NCBI GenBank assembly: GCA_949287985.1
Contig: CASEIN010000071.1
Coordinates: forward strand, 1 to 54,322
Reading direction: 5' to 3'
Source: Mucispirillum schaedleri
Lineage (GTDB): Bacteria > Chrysiogenota > Deferribacteres > Deferribacterales > Mucispirillaceae
DNA length: 54,322 nucleotides
The translations under genes and the position numbers were made by a program. Shown piece after piece: positions 31,117 through 40,464 of this stretch. The notes beneath the pieces were generated by a model, which made no database searches, was not told the DNA's origin, and saw only the letters and a list, made by a program, of their open reading frames with translations. The stretch's first letter is position 1. The number at the start of each line of letters is the position of its first letter.

Positions 31117-31165
31117 AATATATACCCTATTTTTTATAGAAAATTACCATATTTAATTATGAATT

Positions 31166-33736
31166 TCAAGCAAAAAAATACTCGCTTTCAAGTAAATCTG
31201 TTAAGTCAAGGCTGCCATAAGCCACCGCCTGTGGCAGTTTCATTTTATTTCGCTTGCTCTCTGGCACAATTTCCAGAACTTCGTTAGTCCACTTTTGCAA
31301 CACATCAGTTGAAAACATTTCCACGAACGCTTCTCTTAATATGCTTGCAAGCTTTGTGCTGTCAGCTGCGTGGGTGCCGTAACTATCGTGTATCATCGCA
31401 AAATGCGAGACACCCTGCTTGCTTGCTTTATCCACCGTTTTCATCATAGCAGCAGCATCTAGTGAGTGGATAAAGTTAGGGGCTATCCCCATTCTTTGCT
31501 TTTTACTGGAAATTTTAGGAAGCTCATCGTTAACAAATACTTTCAATGTGCCGCCTAGTTTCGTATCAATTCTTATGCTTTTCTCTTCCTTGTAAGCTTG
31601 CATTACCTTGAAGCCTACTGGGCTAGTCCAGTATATTGGCAGGCTGTCTTTTGCTATTATGGAAGCTATGTTTTGCAAATATCCCATACCCTCATAAGCT
31701 TTAATAACAGTTTCCCCCACAGCCTGCCAGATAGTTTCAGCTAAAAATAAAGCAGGGTAAAATAAGCTTTTATTATCAGGGTATATTTCATTTATCACGT
31801 TATCTTTATGCTTTGCTGCTGCCTCACGAAGCCACTCATAAGTATACTGCTTGCAGCTTTCAAAAGTGGCAGCATACGGCACTGTCATTACCTGCCTTTT
31901 GGTGCAGCTCCTGTCTATTCCTAAATCAATTAATGCTGGTGCTATTATTTTTTCATCATAAAGCAAGGCACCAGTTGACGAAAACCTTTTCTGCCCTGAT
32001 TGTATTTTAAGTTTTAACTTATCAACAACTTTGCCTGCCACAACACCGTATATATCTGATGGCATTTTTGATGGTATAAGGTTAGTTGCTCTGCCGCCCT
32101 CTTCATCCCTTAAAAGCAGGCTGTAGATTTGCAAGCCGTTACAGGTGCCATCCATTGCTATAGGCAGTCTTGAATAAAAACACACCCCACGCTCGCAGGC
32201 TGCTTTATATTCTGCCCACTCAAAACAAAAGGCTAAAAACTGGAAAGGTTTATCAGCCTTATGCCAAAAGGTATTTTTTATTGGGTCATCAGCTACTGCT
32301 CTTATAACATCATCGTTGCTTATCACCCACGAAAACCTCTCATCAAGGCTTAGTTTATCTTCCCCATAGACATTCGCCCCGTGGATAGCCAGCCAACGAA
32401 AAGCTCCCCATTCTATCATTGGTTTAGCTTCAGCAAATTCTAATAACCCCTTGCCCCAGTCCTGCGACTGCGGGTTTAAAAATGATGGCACTGCATATAC
32501 CCTGCCCCTGAAATCAAGCTGGTGGGGAAAGTATATTTCTTCTTCATTTAAAAACTCTTTTGCTACGCTGATTATCCTTGCTACAGTCAGCCTTTTAGAA
32601 CGGCGGGCAATGTTATCTTTATGGGTTTGCGTTACTTTCTTTTTCCAAGACTTAAAAGCTTCTTTGTTTTCTTCTATACTGAAACATTTATGGTCGCCTG
32701 TTTCTTCAACTACGCCATTACATACAGGGCATACTGGAAGCGGCATATCTTCATCAGTAATGTAGTTGCCTTTCTTATCTGGGATTATGCTTTGTTTTTT
32801 CCATAAGTGCTCCATCACATCAAACACTCTTTTATTTATCCGCCAAGATGTATTTTGTATGGCATTCACCGCATTATACACCGTCTGCATTTCTTCTGTG
32901 CGGTTGTTTAGTTCTTCAAGGTAGGCTTTCGGCGAAAACCTTGCCTTTACAAGCCAAAGCTCTTTGGTTTTTGCATAGTAGCCACCGTCAAAAACATCGC
33001 TCCACTGTTTCGGTGGAATAATGGTTGGTAAATATTCAGGTGTTGCTCCTGCAAAATCTTCTGTGCGTTTGATGAACTCAAGGCACTTTTCAGTAGGCAC
33101 TACATAGTTTGTTACAGTGCCTTTTAAATTGCTTTCCCCACTTATTTCAATAAAGCCTGTTGTTTCCATAAAAATCTCTATGAGCTTTACACCTAACTGC
33201 ACTTTGTCCTGTTTGCTCCACGCTTCCACACCAATACCTGCACGCTTCATAGCTATGTTTAAGGCGTTTGCTTTGTGCTGTTCGTGGTTTGTCTTCACGA
33301 TACTATGCATAAGATTAAATAAGTCTGGGTTTAGCCTTTCAAATTCAGAAAGCTTATGCTCTTCATAAATTGCACCTGCAAGTTTTAATGCAAGGCTTGA
33401 AAGGCTAGCTTTGGAACTTAAACTATTAACGATAGTTCTTAATGTAATGAAAGCAGTTACACGGGTATCATCTATTAATTTAAGATACTTTAAAGCTGTA
33501 TGGCGTCTGCCAGCTTTGCCGCTTTCTGCTTCAGTCATAAACCTATCAATAGATGATGATACAGCATTAAGCTGCGTCCGCATAAGGCTTTGTCCATAAA
33601 GTGTAATACTTTCGTTTTTGTTTGATTTTGCTTTGGCATAAATACGCTCAACCTTACGCCTACCACGCAAAGACATTTCCAACTCAAGATTAAGTTGCCT
33701 TTGAAATTTTTCATCTGTTACTACTTTTTTCTGCAT
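31166..33736 (-). CDS. Single-subunit phage RNA polymerase (T7 gp1 type)
   Basis: DNA-dependent RNA polymerase that would transcribe the later phage genes from phage-specific promoters. The start at 33,736 has AAAGGAG eight bases upstream; the frame extends 29 codons further but without a site. Catalytic residues are present: Asp in AMDGTCNGLQ near 528, Lys and Tyr in CTKRQVMTVPYA near 612, Asp in IHDSYGTHAAD near 781; the end LESEYFFA matches the T7 FAFA foot. Length 856 (T7: 883). Unlike T7, residues about 335-365 contain CPVCNG...HKC, a possible small metal-binding insert. A host-type promoter and a palindrome lie upstream. Confidence 0.96.
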   Translation of the reverse strand: MQKKVVTDEKFQRQLNLELEMSLRGRRKVERIYAKAKSNKNESITLYGQSLMRTQLNAVSSSIDRFMTEAESGKAGRRHTALKYLKLIDDTRVTAFITLRTIVNSLSSKASLSSLALKLAGAIYEEHKLSEFERLNPDLFNLMHSIVKTNHEQHKANALNIAMKRAGIGVEAWSKQDKVQLGVKLIEIFMETTGFIEISGESNLKGTVTNYVVPTEKCLEFIKRTEDFAGATPEYLPTIIPPKQWSDVFDGGYYAKTKELWLVKARFSPKAYLEELNNRTEEMQTVYNAVNAIQNTSWRINKRVFDVMEHLWKKQSIIPDKKGNYITDEDMPLPVCPVCNGVVEETGDHKCFSIEENKEAFKSWKKKVTQTHKDNIARRSKRLTVARIISVAKEFLNEEEIYFPHQLDFRGRVYAVPSFLNPQSQDWGKGLLEFAEAKPMIEWGAFRWLAIHGANVYGEDKLSLDERFSWVISNDDVIRAVADDPIKNTFWHKADKPFQFLAFCFEWAEYKAACERGVCFYSRLPIAMDGTCNGLQIYSLLLRDEEGGRATNLIPSKMPSDIYGVVAGKVVDKLKLKIQSGQKRFSSTGALLYDEKIIAPALIDLGIDRSCTKRQVMTVPYAATFESCKQYTYEWLREAAAKHKDNVINEIYPDNKSLFYPALFLAETIWQAVGETVIKAYEGMGYLQNIASIIAKDSLPIYWTSPVGFKVMQAYKEEKSIRIDTKLGGTLKVFVNDELPKISSKKQRMGIAPNFIHSLDAAAMMKTVDKASKQGVSHFAMIHDSYGTHAADSTKLASILREAFVEMFSTDVLQKWTNEVLEIVPESKRNKMKLPQAVAYGSLDLTDLLESEYFFA

Positions 33737-33808
33737 TTCGTCTGCTCCTTTCGGAAGCAAACACAAATGAGAAGAAATCAAATAAACAACCAAAACACTT
33801 AAAACAAT

Positions 33809-33826
33809 CTGCAACCGCTGCAACCG
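33809..33826 (+). repeat. Tandem 9-mer CTGCAACCG
   Basis: Two exact, adjacent copies of CTGCAACCG lie upstream of the RNA polymerase gene, with an inverted third copy at 30,892-30,900 on the other side of that gene. They could be binding sites for a phage regulator or replication protein. Confidence 0.45.
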
Positions 33827-33893
33827 TTAAAGTTTTCTGTCTGAAATATTGATTTTTTCCTCAACCAAAACGAAAAACTACTAAAAAGTACTG

Positions 33894-33933
33894 ATTTTAC
33901 AAGACATTTTGATGAATATGCAAGGGTGCATAT
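33894..33933 (-). promoter_or_regulatory. Host-type promoter for RNA polymerase with overlapping palindrome
   Basis: On the minus strand TTGCAT (33,923-33,918) and TAAAAT (33,899-33,894) are 18 bases apart, a fair sigma-70 promoter. The -35 box lies within the palindrome ATATGCA-CCCT-TGCATAT (33,916-33,933), a natural place for a repressor to block early phage transcription. No repressor gene is seen in the window. Confidence 0.5.
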
Positions 33934-33944
33934 ATTTTTGAAGA

Positions 33945-34035
33945 TTTTTGGCTAAAAAATATTATTTTATTTAAAGAGAGTTAATAACCACTTTTTTATT
34001 TAATACTTTTTTCGCAATCGTTTTTAGAATTTACC
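33945..34035 (-). mobile_element. Solo end of an IS30-like element (remnant)
   Basis: These 91 bases are the inverted copy of 54,120-54,210 with about three mismatches apart from the ragged inner edge (T/C and A/C differences near 33,985 and 34,003, and one near 33,950). Homology stops sharply at 34,035/54,120, which marks the outer IS end. The inner side, where the transposase start should be, is missing and phage sequence begins instead. It is thus a truncated IS end lying exactly at the phage-chromosome junction. Confidence 0.75.
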
Positions 34036-34061
34036 ATAGTCAACTTTTTTTAAAATTCTTC

Positions 34062-34089
34062 TTGCATTATAAATAAATATATTTATAAT
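34062..34089 (+). promoter_or_regulatory. Promoter of nhaB operon
   Basis: TTGCAT (34,062-34,067) and a perfect TATAAT (34,084-34,089) are 16 bases apart, 35 bases upstream of the nhaB start. It lies just outside the IS end remnant. Confidence 0.6.
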
Positions 34090-34123
34090 AGAGATGGTGA
34101 AATTTTTTTGTCGGGAGAAAAAG

Positions 34124-35653
34124 ATGAACGAAAACGGTAGTCCTTACGCTCAAAAAGAGCAAAACATTCTATCTGCCTTTGGTTCTAACTTTTTAGGCAG
34201 AGCTCCAAGATGGTATAAAATATTAATACTATCTTACCTTATCATTAACCCTATTTTATTTGCTATTAACCCATTTGTAGCAGGCTGGGTGCTTATGGCA
34301 GAATTTATTTCTACATTGGCATTAGCTTTAGTATGCTATCCTCTTCCTTCAGGTGGTTTATTAGCTATTGAAGCAGTCGTTATTGGTATGACTAATGCAG
34401 AACATGTATATGACCACGTAGTAGATAACTTCCCAGTATTATTATTACTTATGTTTATGGTTGCAGGTATCTTTTTTATGAAAGAACTGCTACTTTTTAT
34501 TTTTACTCGTCTTTTAGTATCTGTACGCTCTAAAATGTTATTATCTTTAATATTTGCATTTTTAGGCGCATTTTTATCTGCATTTTTAGATGCCTTAACA
34601 GTTACTGCTGTTGTTATTACAGTTGCTTACGGATTTTATGGTATTTATCATAAATATGCATCATCTAAAGGTGAAAAACAAGCCAAATCAATTAAAGATG
34701 ATGATGATATTGATGAACAGGATAAGAAAGATTTAGAAAATTTCCGTGGTTTTTTAAGAAACTTAATGATGCACGCTGCAGTTGGTACTGCTTTAGGTGG
34801 TGCTTTAACTCTTGTTGGTGAGCCTCAAAACTTAATTATTGGTGACAAAATGGGCTGGGATTTTATTGAGTTTTTCAAACAATGCTCTCCTATTTCTGTA
34901 CCTGTATTTTTGGCAGGGCTTTTAACTTGCTTATTTGTAGAAGTTACAAAAATATTAGGCTATGGTTATCAGTTACCAGAAAATGTTCGTGCAGTTTTAG
35001 AAGCTGAGGTGCAAAAAACTTCCGAAAATATGGATAGTAAAACTATTGCAAGATACATTGTGGAAGCAATAGCTGGTGTCTTTTTAATTATAGCACTTGC
35101 TCTCCACTTAGCACAAGTTGGTCTTGTAGGTTTAACAATTATTGTTTTAGTTACATCTTTTACAGGTGTTACAGAAGAACATCATTTTGGTGAAGCATTT
35201 ACAGAATCACTTCCATTTACTGCTCTTTTAGTTGTATTCTTTACTATCGTTGCAGTTATTGCAGACCAAGGTTTATTTAAACCTATTGTTGATGTAGTAT
35301 TTAGTATGGACGGTAAAGACCAAATAATGGCGTTCTTTATTGCAAACGGTTTGCTTTCTGCTATTAGTGATAATGTGTTTGTAGCTACTATATATATTAC
35401 TGAAGTTACAAGTGCTCTTAAAAGCGGTATAATTGATGCAGTTCAAGCTGACAAGTTAGCTGTTGCCACAAATATGGGTACAAATATTCCATCTGTTGCT
35501 ACTCCTAATGGTCAAGCAGCATTTTTATTCCTGTTAACTTCATCACTTGCACCATTAATAAGGCTTTCTTATTTAGAAATGATGAAACTTGCAGCACCTT
35601 ACACTGTTGTAATGACTTCTGTTGCACTAATAGCTACACATTTTAACCTGTAA
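34124..35653 (+). CDS. nhaB: Na+/H+ antiporter NhaB
   Basis: Inner-membrane antiporter that exports sodium in exchange for protons. About 509 residues (E. coli: 513), with some ten to twelve hydrophobic segments and NhaB family stretches such as [39 protein letters not shown] and [21 protein letters not shown] (in part). A charged cytoplasmic loop [13 protein letters not shown] lies near residue 210. The start at 34,124 has CGGGAG nine bases upstream; a longer frame from 34,094 lacks a site. The larE-like gene follows after one base. Confidence 0.93.
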   Translation: MNENGSPYAQKEQNILSAFGSNFLGRAPRWYKILILSYLIINPILFAINPFVAGWVLMAEFISTLALALVCYPLPSGGLLAIEAVVIGMTNAEHVYDHVVDNFPVLLLLMFMVAGIFFMKELLLFIFTRLLVSVRSKMLLSLIFAFLGAFLSAFLDALTVTAVVITVAYGFYGIYHKYASSKGEKQAKSIKDDDDIDEQDKKDLENFRGFLRNLMMHAAVGTALGGALTLVGEPQNLIIGDKMGWDFIEFFKQCSPISVPVFLAGLLTCLFVEVTKILGYGYQLPENVRAVLEAEVQKTSENMDSKTIARYIVEAIAGVFLIIALALHLAQVGLVGLTIIVLVTSFTGVTEEHHFGEAFTESLPFTALLVVFFTIVAVIADQGLFKPIVDVVFSMDGKDQIMAFFIANGLLSAISDNVFVATIYITEVTSALKSGIIDAVQADKLAVATNMGTNIPSVATPNGQAAFLFLLTSSLAPLIRLSYLEMMKLAAPYTVVMTSVALIATHFNL

Positions 35654-35654
35654 T

Positions 35655-36458
35655 ATGAATTTAGATTATAAGGAAAATAAACTTATAGAAATTTTAAAGG
35701 GTTTAGGAAACTGTGCTATCGCTTTTTCTGGTGGCACAGATTCCACCCTTTTACTTTACTATCTTTCAAAACTACAAATAAATTCAAAAGCATATACTTT
35801 TCATTCATATTCATACCCAGAAGATGAACTTACTGAAGCTGTAGAAACAGCAAAAAATCTTGGTATAAGTCATGAAGTTATAAAAATTGACCCACTTAAT
35901 GATATAGAAAATATAAAACATAACCCTAAAGAAAGATGCTATATATGTAAAAAATATATGTTCTCTCACCTTCTATTAAAGGCTAAAAACGATGGTATGC
36001 AGCATATTATAGAGGGTTCAAATTTTGATGATAGAAGTGACTTTCGCCCTGGTAAAAAAGCCGTAGATGAACTAAATATTTTAAGCCCACTTGATATGGC
36101 AGAACTTACAAAAAATGAAATAAGAAGTTTACTAAAAAAAGCAGGTTTAAATTATACAAAACCATCTTTTGCGTGCTATTTTTCTAGATTTCCTTATAAC
36201 ACAGAAATTACAAGAAATATGATTAATAAAATTTCAGCATGTGAAGTATATATTCATAAACAAGGGCTTAATTCAGTAAGAGTAAGATTTCACAATAATA
36301 TTGCACGACTTGAAGCAAACAAAAAACATATGGATGAAATAATATTAAATAATAAATTACGAGAAAATATAATAGAGCATATTAAGGCACAAGGATTTAT
36401 GTTTATAGTATTAGATTTAGAAGAATACAAAACAGGGTCTATGAATAGGACTTTATAA
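35655..36458 (+). CDS. larE: LarE-like ATP-dependent sulfur transferase
   Basis: PP-loop ATPase of the LarE family; characterised members insert sulfur into the nickel-pincer cofactor of lactate racemase. It has FSGGTDSTLL (PP-loop, residue 23), CYICK near 94, the family pattern IEGSNFDDRSDFRPG, then SPLDMAELTKNEIR and KPSFACYFSR, whose Cys is in the place of the sacrificial Cys of LarE. Length 267 fits. No larA, larB or larC gene is near, so the real substrate could differ. Its stop overlaps the next start (TAATG). Confidence 0.85.
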   Translation: MNLDYKENKLIEILKGLGNCAIAFSGGTDSTLLLYYLSKLQINSKAYTFHSYSYPEDELTEAVETAKNLGISHEVIKIDPLNDIENIKHNPKERCYICKKYMFSHLLLKAKNDGMQHIIEGSNFDDRSDFRPGKKAVDELNILSPLDMAELTKNEIRSLLKKAGLNYTKPSFACYFSRFPYNTEITRNMINKISACEVYIHKQGLNSVRVRFHNNIARLEANKKHMDEIILNNKLRENIIEHIKAQGFMFIVLDLEEYKTGSMNRTL

Positions 36459-37336
36459 TGACAAAAGTATATTTTATTAAATATGTTTTTATACTGATTT
36501 TACTACACAACGTAACAGTATATGCCAACTCTAGTGAAATAAACAATAAGTTTTATAAATTAGGTTATATAAAGAAAGAAAAGTATAATTTTAGTTTAGC
36601 TTATTCTCATTATTATAATAATAACAACTTTACTATTAATAATATACGACAAAATAATTTATCTCATACTGGGTATGATTTAGAAATACGCAGTAATAAT
36701 ATTCAAAAAAGAAATAATGGAATAATTTCAGAATTTGGAGTACAAATACTACCACCTTTGAAAGCATTTATCAGCTATAATTATAAAAAAACAGAAACAA
36801 AAATAAATTATACTATCCCTTACAAAAGCTTTATACTACTAAATAAAGACTACAGCAGTACATATGCAATAAAAGATGATGAACATACATTTATGAGTGG
36901 CATAGAATTAACATATGAATATAAATACAAAAATTTTGTGCCTTATATTAACTTTATTTCTGCTTTTGGAATTACAGCTTCTACGAATTATGAAAATATA
37001 TTCTATAGTATGAATATAGCTTTACAAGCTGGTTTGTTATATAAAATAAATAAAAATTATAATATAAAAGCATATACTGGTGTTGACTATACATCCTTGT
37101 ATAATGGCAGTTTGATTAACGATAAAGTGATTATAAATATACCAGAAGAATACTTATTAATAAATATACCTGCACAGCAAATAGAAGCAGAATTTATGTA
37201 TGAAGAAAAATACAACAATAATATAAATATGACAGTTGGTCTAGAACTAAAACTTTATAAACATTATAATATCTTTTTAGAAACAAAATTTATTAATAAT
37301 CTATTTATAAATTTTGGTATAGAATTTTACTGGTAA
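36458..37336 (+). CDS. Putative outer-membrane beta-barrel protein, 292 aa
   Basis: A signal peptide (hydrophobic residues 8-20, cleavage probably after VYA) is followed by strands of alternating polar and hydrophobic residues, many Tyr, Asn and Lys, and the terminal ...FINFGIEFYW, ending in an aromatic residue as outer-membrane barrels do. I do not recognise a family. It is translationally coupled to the larE-like gene, but no functional link is known. The next gene is convergent, 11 bases away, with no obvious terminator between. Confidence 0.65.
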   Translation: MTKVYFIKYVFILILLHNVTVYANSSEINNKFYKLGYIKKEKYNFSLAYSHYYNNNNFTINNIRQNNLSHTGYDLEIRSNNIQKRNNGIISEFGVQILPPLKAFISYNYKKTETKINYTIPYKSFILLNKDYSSTYAIKDDEHTFMSGIELTYEYKYKNFVPYINFISAFGITASTNYENIFYSMNIALQAGLLYKINKNYNIKAYTGVDYTSLYNGSLINDKVIINIPEEYLLINIPAQQIEAEFMYEEKYNNNINMTVGLELKLYKHYNIFLETKFINNLFINFGIEFYW

Positions 37337-37347
37337 GTATAATATTA

Positions 37348-38406
37348 TCAAGATTTATCCGTAAAATATACATAAAAAGAATCATCTACCTGCTGCAATC
37401 CTGCCAATCCTACCCCTATTAATCTTAGTGGGACTTTTCCTGCATTATGTTCATCAAATAATTGTTTTGCATAATTATAAATATCATTATGAGTAAAAAA
37501 ATACTTATTTTGAGTTTTTCTATAAGTTTTATATTCAAAATCATATGTTTTTAAAGTTAATGAAATAACTTTAGCAGCATACAGATTATCCATTAATTTA
37601 CGTGATACTTTTTCTGATAATAAATAAATATATGAATACAATTCCTGCTTTGAAGATATATCATATTCAAATGTGGTTGCCTTACTTATAGATTTGTTAG
37701 AAAGTTTTGTTGCTTCATCCTCTTCATAAATACCGTTAACAGCATTATAAAGTTTTTTACCATGAATTCCTAAAATATTTTCAAGATTTTCTTTGCCATA
37801 AGTCCTTAATTCATAAACAGAAAATATACCATATTCAGATAAACGGTTTAAAGTACTTGCACCTATTCCCCATATTTTTGATAAAGGAAATGAATCAAGA
37901 AATGAAACAGCCGAATCATTATCTACAATGTAATACCCATCAGGCTTGTTTACAGTTGTTGCCATTTTTGCAGTCATTTTATTAGGTCCTACACCTATAG
38001 TACAGGTAATATCAAAATATTTTTTTATAACATATTTTATCTTCTTAATTAGCTGAAAAGTATCCATCTTTATATCTGTAATATCAGCATAAGCCTCATC
38101 AATAGATGATACAACTAATTTTGGAAGCATTTTAGAAAGAAGTGAGAAAATATTTTTAGAAACAATGCTGTATTTTTGGATATCTACAGGCAAAAACACA
38201 AGCTCAGGGCATAAACTTTTAGCTACAGCACTGCCCATTCCTGAATGAACCCCATACTTTCTTGCTTCATAAGAGCATGTATAAATAACACCCCTATCCC
38301 TTTTTCCACCAACTGCAAGTGGACGGTGCTTCAAATATGGCTTAAACGACTGCTCCACAGAAACATAAAAAGCATCCATATCTATACACATAATACGGTA
38401 TGACAT
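37348..38406 (-). CDS. dinB: DNA polymerase IV (DinB, Y family)
   Basis: Error-prone translesion polymerase. Catalytic acidic residues are in CIDMDAFYVSVE (residues 7-18) and SSIDEAYADIT (about 100); GVGPNKMTAKMATTVNKPDGYY (in part) and the HhH-like KIWGIGASTLNRL follow, then the little-finger domain. 352 residues, usual length. The C-terminus (LQQVDDSFYVYF) may be a degenerate clamp-binding motif. It lies 15 bases after lexA on the same strand, so it is probably under LexA control. Confidence 0.95.
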   Translation of the reverse strand: MSYRIMCIDMDAFYVSVEQSFKPYLKHRPLAVGGKRDRGVIYTCSYEARKYGVHSGMGSAVAKSLCPELVFLPVDIQKYSIVSKNIFSLLSKMLPKLVVSSIDEAYADITDIKMDTFQLIKKIKYVIKKYFDITCTIGVGPNKMTAKMATTVNKPDGYYIVDNDSAVSFLDSFPLSKIWGIGASTLNRLSEYGIFSVYELRTYGKENLENILGIHGKKLYNAVNGIYEEDEATKLSNKSISKATTFEYDISSKQELYSYIYLLSEKVSRKLMDNLYAAKVISLTLKTYDFEYKTYRKTQNKYFFTHNDIYNYAKQLFDEHNAGKVPLRLIGVGLAGLQQVDDSFYVYFTDKS

Positions 38407-38421
38407 ATTTATATATTATAC

Positions 38422-39036
38422 CTACATAAATTTATAGCCCTGCTCCCTTAACCTTAAAAGCATAACATATCTGCCTATAACTTCAAAACTATCATCTTCA
38501 TTAACAGGTATTGGCTCAAACTCATTATTGGCAGGTAATAAAAAAACACCTTCATTTGTTTTTTTAAAAGTTTTTAATGTAACTTCACCATTTAAACGAA
38601 ATGCACCTATCTGACCATTACTTATTTCTTTTGATGGCTGTATAAATACATAATCACCCGGAAGTATGCCCTTATCTTTCATACTGTAACCATCTACAAT
38701 TAAAAAGAAACCACCATTGGAGTTTTTAAGAAATTCCTTAACAGGAATGTAGCCTTCAATATTTTCTTCTGCCATGACAGGAGTTCCTGCAACAATTCTA
38801 CCAATTACTGGTATGCCTAAATCTTCCTCCTCAGAAGTAACAGGAGCTAAAGAGCGGGCAACACCTGATGACCTGTTTAAAACACCTTGAGCTTCAAGCC
38901 TGTCAAGCATAGCTTTAACTGTGGAAGGTGAGCTTACGCCCATACCTTTAGCTATCTCCCTAATAGAAGGAGAATAGCCATTATCTTTATGAAAATCTAG
39001 TATAAACTGTAGTAAACGTTCCTGCTTATTTGTCAT
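38422..39036 (-). CDS. lexA: LexA repressor
   Basis: SOS repressor with autoprotease. The winged HTH shows SPSIREIAKGMGVSSPSTVK (residues 22-41); cleavage site Ala83-Gly84 in IVAGTPVMAEEN; catalytic Ser118 in DGYSMKDKG and Lys155 in EVTLKTF. 204 residues (E. coli 202) when started at ATG 39,036; an in-frame TTG at 39,060 lies across the operator and is unlikely. The SOS box at 39,047-39,058 implies autoregulation. dinB follows in the same operon. Confidence 0.96.
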   Translation of the reverse strand: MTNKQERLLQFILDFHKDNGYSPSIREIAKGMGVSSPSTVKAMLDRLEAQGVLNRSSGVARSLAPVTSEEEDLGIPVIGRIVAGTPVMAEENIEGYIPVKEFLKNSNGGFFLIVDGYSMKDKGILPGDYVFIQPSKEISNGQIGAFRLNGEVTLKTFKKTNEGVFLLPANNEFEPIPVNEDDSFEVIGRYVMLLRLREQGYKFM

Positions 39037-39046
39037 AACACACCCC

Positions 39047-39096
39047 GAACATATGTTCAATAGAACACTTATACTACTTTTATTAGATTATTGCAA
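39047..39096 (-). promoter_or_regulatory. lexA promoter with SOS box
   Basis: On the minus strand TTGCAA (39,096-39,091), 17 bases, TATAAG (39,073-39,068), then the perfect palindrome GAACATATGTTC (39,058-39,047) near the expected transcription start and ten bases before the lexA ATG. GAAC-N4-GTTC is the Bacillus-type SOS operator, not the CTG-N10-CAG of E. coli. Confidence 0.85.
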
Positions 39097-40464
39097 CTAT
39101 TTTTTATACTTTTCTAAATCATATGATTTTATTTTTCTATATAAATAAGTTCGCTCCATATCTAAAACCCTTGCAGTTTGAGCAATATTCCAATTTGTAG
39201 ACTGTAAAGCCTTTAAAATAAAATTCTTCTCAAATTCATCACGTGCTTCTTTTAATGATGGGCTGTATATATCGCCAGGTAAATCAAGTTCTATATTGTC
39301 TTTACCAGAAAGTAATATTGATGGTGCATCTTTAATATCTAAAATATTATCTTCAGATAATACAACCATTCTTTCAACTATATTTTTTAGCTGCCTTACA
39401 TTACCTGGCCATTCATAATTTATAAATATATTCATTAATTCTTCTGTTACCGTTTTATCCTGCAAACCATTAATATTTACAGTTTCGTTCACAAAATGAT
39501 TAACAAGTAATGGTATATCATCTTTACGCTTTCTAAGTGGTGGCACTTCTATAGGTATTACATTTATTCTATAATATAAATCAGACCTAAACCTATTAGA
39601 TTCTATTTCCATTTGTAAATCTTTGTTTGTTGCTGAAATAAGACGAAAATCTGATTTTATAACATCATTACCACCAAGCCTTGAAAACTCCCCAGTTTCT
39701 AAAACTCGTAAAAGTTTAGCCTGCATCATAAGCCCCATATCACCTATTTCATCAAGAAATAAAATACCTTCATTGGCAAGCTCAAATTTACCTATTTTAC
39801 GTTTTACTGCACCAGTGTATGCTCCTTTTTCTGAGCCAAAAAGTTCGCTTTCTATTAATTCTGTTGGCACAGCCGAGCAGTTTATTTCCACAAATGGTTT
39901 ATCGTTACGTTTACCAAGCATATGTATTAAACGTGCAACATGTTCTTTACCTGTTCCATTTTCACCAGTAATCAATACCCATGAATTCATAGCTGCAATT
40001 CTTTCTATTTTTTCTTTTAACCTAACTATTACTTCACTAACACCTATTAAATCATACTTTTTAATATTTTTATATTTTGAGCTTCTTAAATCCTGCATAA
40101 GAGCCATTTTATCATCTAAGTGTTTAATTATCATAACAATTCGTTCAAGAGATAGTGGTTTTTCAAGAAAATCATATGCACCATACCTAATTGTATCTAC
40201 TGCTGTTTCAATTGTTCCATGACCACTAATCATAATAACTTCTGTTTCAGGAAAATGACGCTTAACTTCCTTTAAGCCTTCTATACCATCAATATCTGGA
40301 AGCCAAATATCTAAAAATAGAACATCAAATTTATTTTCCTGTAGTTTTTTATAGCCATCAGCATAATTTAAGCTGTAATCACAGTCATAACCTTCATCTT
40401 CTAAAATACCTCTTATTGCTGAACAAATATTTTTTTCATCATCAATTATTAATATTTTCATCAT
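39097..40464 (-). CDS. ntrX: Sigma-54 response regulator, NtrX type
   Basis: Activator of sigma-54 promoters, partner of the NtrY-like kinase. Receiver domain with phosphoacceptor Asp52 in FLDIWLPD; AAA+ domain with Walker A GENGTGKEH, GAYTGA (Tyr in place of Phe, common in NtrX), EIGDMGLMMQAKLLRVLE (in part); and Fis-type HTH at the end (NIAQTARVLDMERTYLYRKI, typical of NtrX). 455 residues. It overlaps the end of the kinase gene by four bases. Target genes cannot be told from the window. Confidence 0.88.
   Translation of the reverse strand: MMKILIIDDEKNICSAIRGILEDEGYDCDYSLNYADGYKKLQENKFDVLFLDIWLPDIDGIEGLKEVKRHFPETEVIMISGHGTIETAVDTIRYGAYDFLEKPLSLERIVMIIKHLDDKMALMQDLRSSKYKNIKKYDLIGVSEVIVRLKEKIERIAAMNSWVLITGENGTGKEHVARLIHMLGKRNDKPFVEINCSAVPTELIESELFGSEKGAYTGAVKRKIGKFELANEGILFLDEIGDMGLMMQAKLLRVLETGEFSRLGGNDVIKSDFRLISATNKDLQMEIESNRFRSDLYYRINVIPIEVPPLRKRKDDIPLLVNHFVNETVNINGLQDKTVTEELMNIFINYEWPGNVRQLKNIVERMVVLSEDNILDIKDAPSILLSGKDNIELDLPGDIYSPSLKEARDEFEKNFILKALQSTNWNIAQTARVLDMERTYLYRKIKSYDLEKYKK

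Larger units (their letters stand above)
1..33944. mobile_element. T7-type podovirus prophage (or phage remnant), boundaries approximate
   Basis: All genes from 33,736 down to 811 are on the minus strand and follow the T7 order: RNA polymerase, SSB, endonuclease I, amidase, primase-helicase, exonuclease, portal, scaffold, capsid, tail tubes, internal virion proteins, tail proteins, lysis genes, terminase. The right edge lies between the RNA polymerase promoter (about 33,920) and the IS end remnant starting at 33,945. The left edge is unknown and may lie in the gene-free 1-810 or beyond the window. I see no integrase, repressor or DNA polymerase gene, and no convincing direct repeat that could be an attachment site. 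It could be a defective prophage, a lysogen using functions coded elsewhere, or an element whose missing genes lie to the left. Confidence 0.85.
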
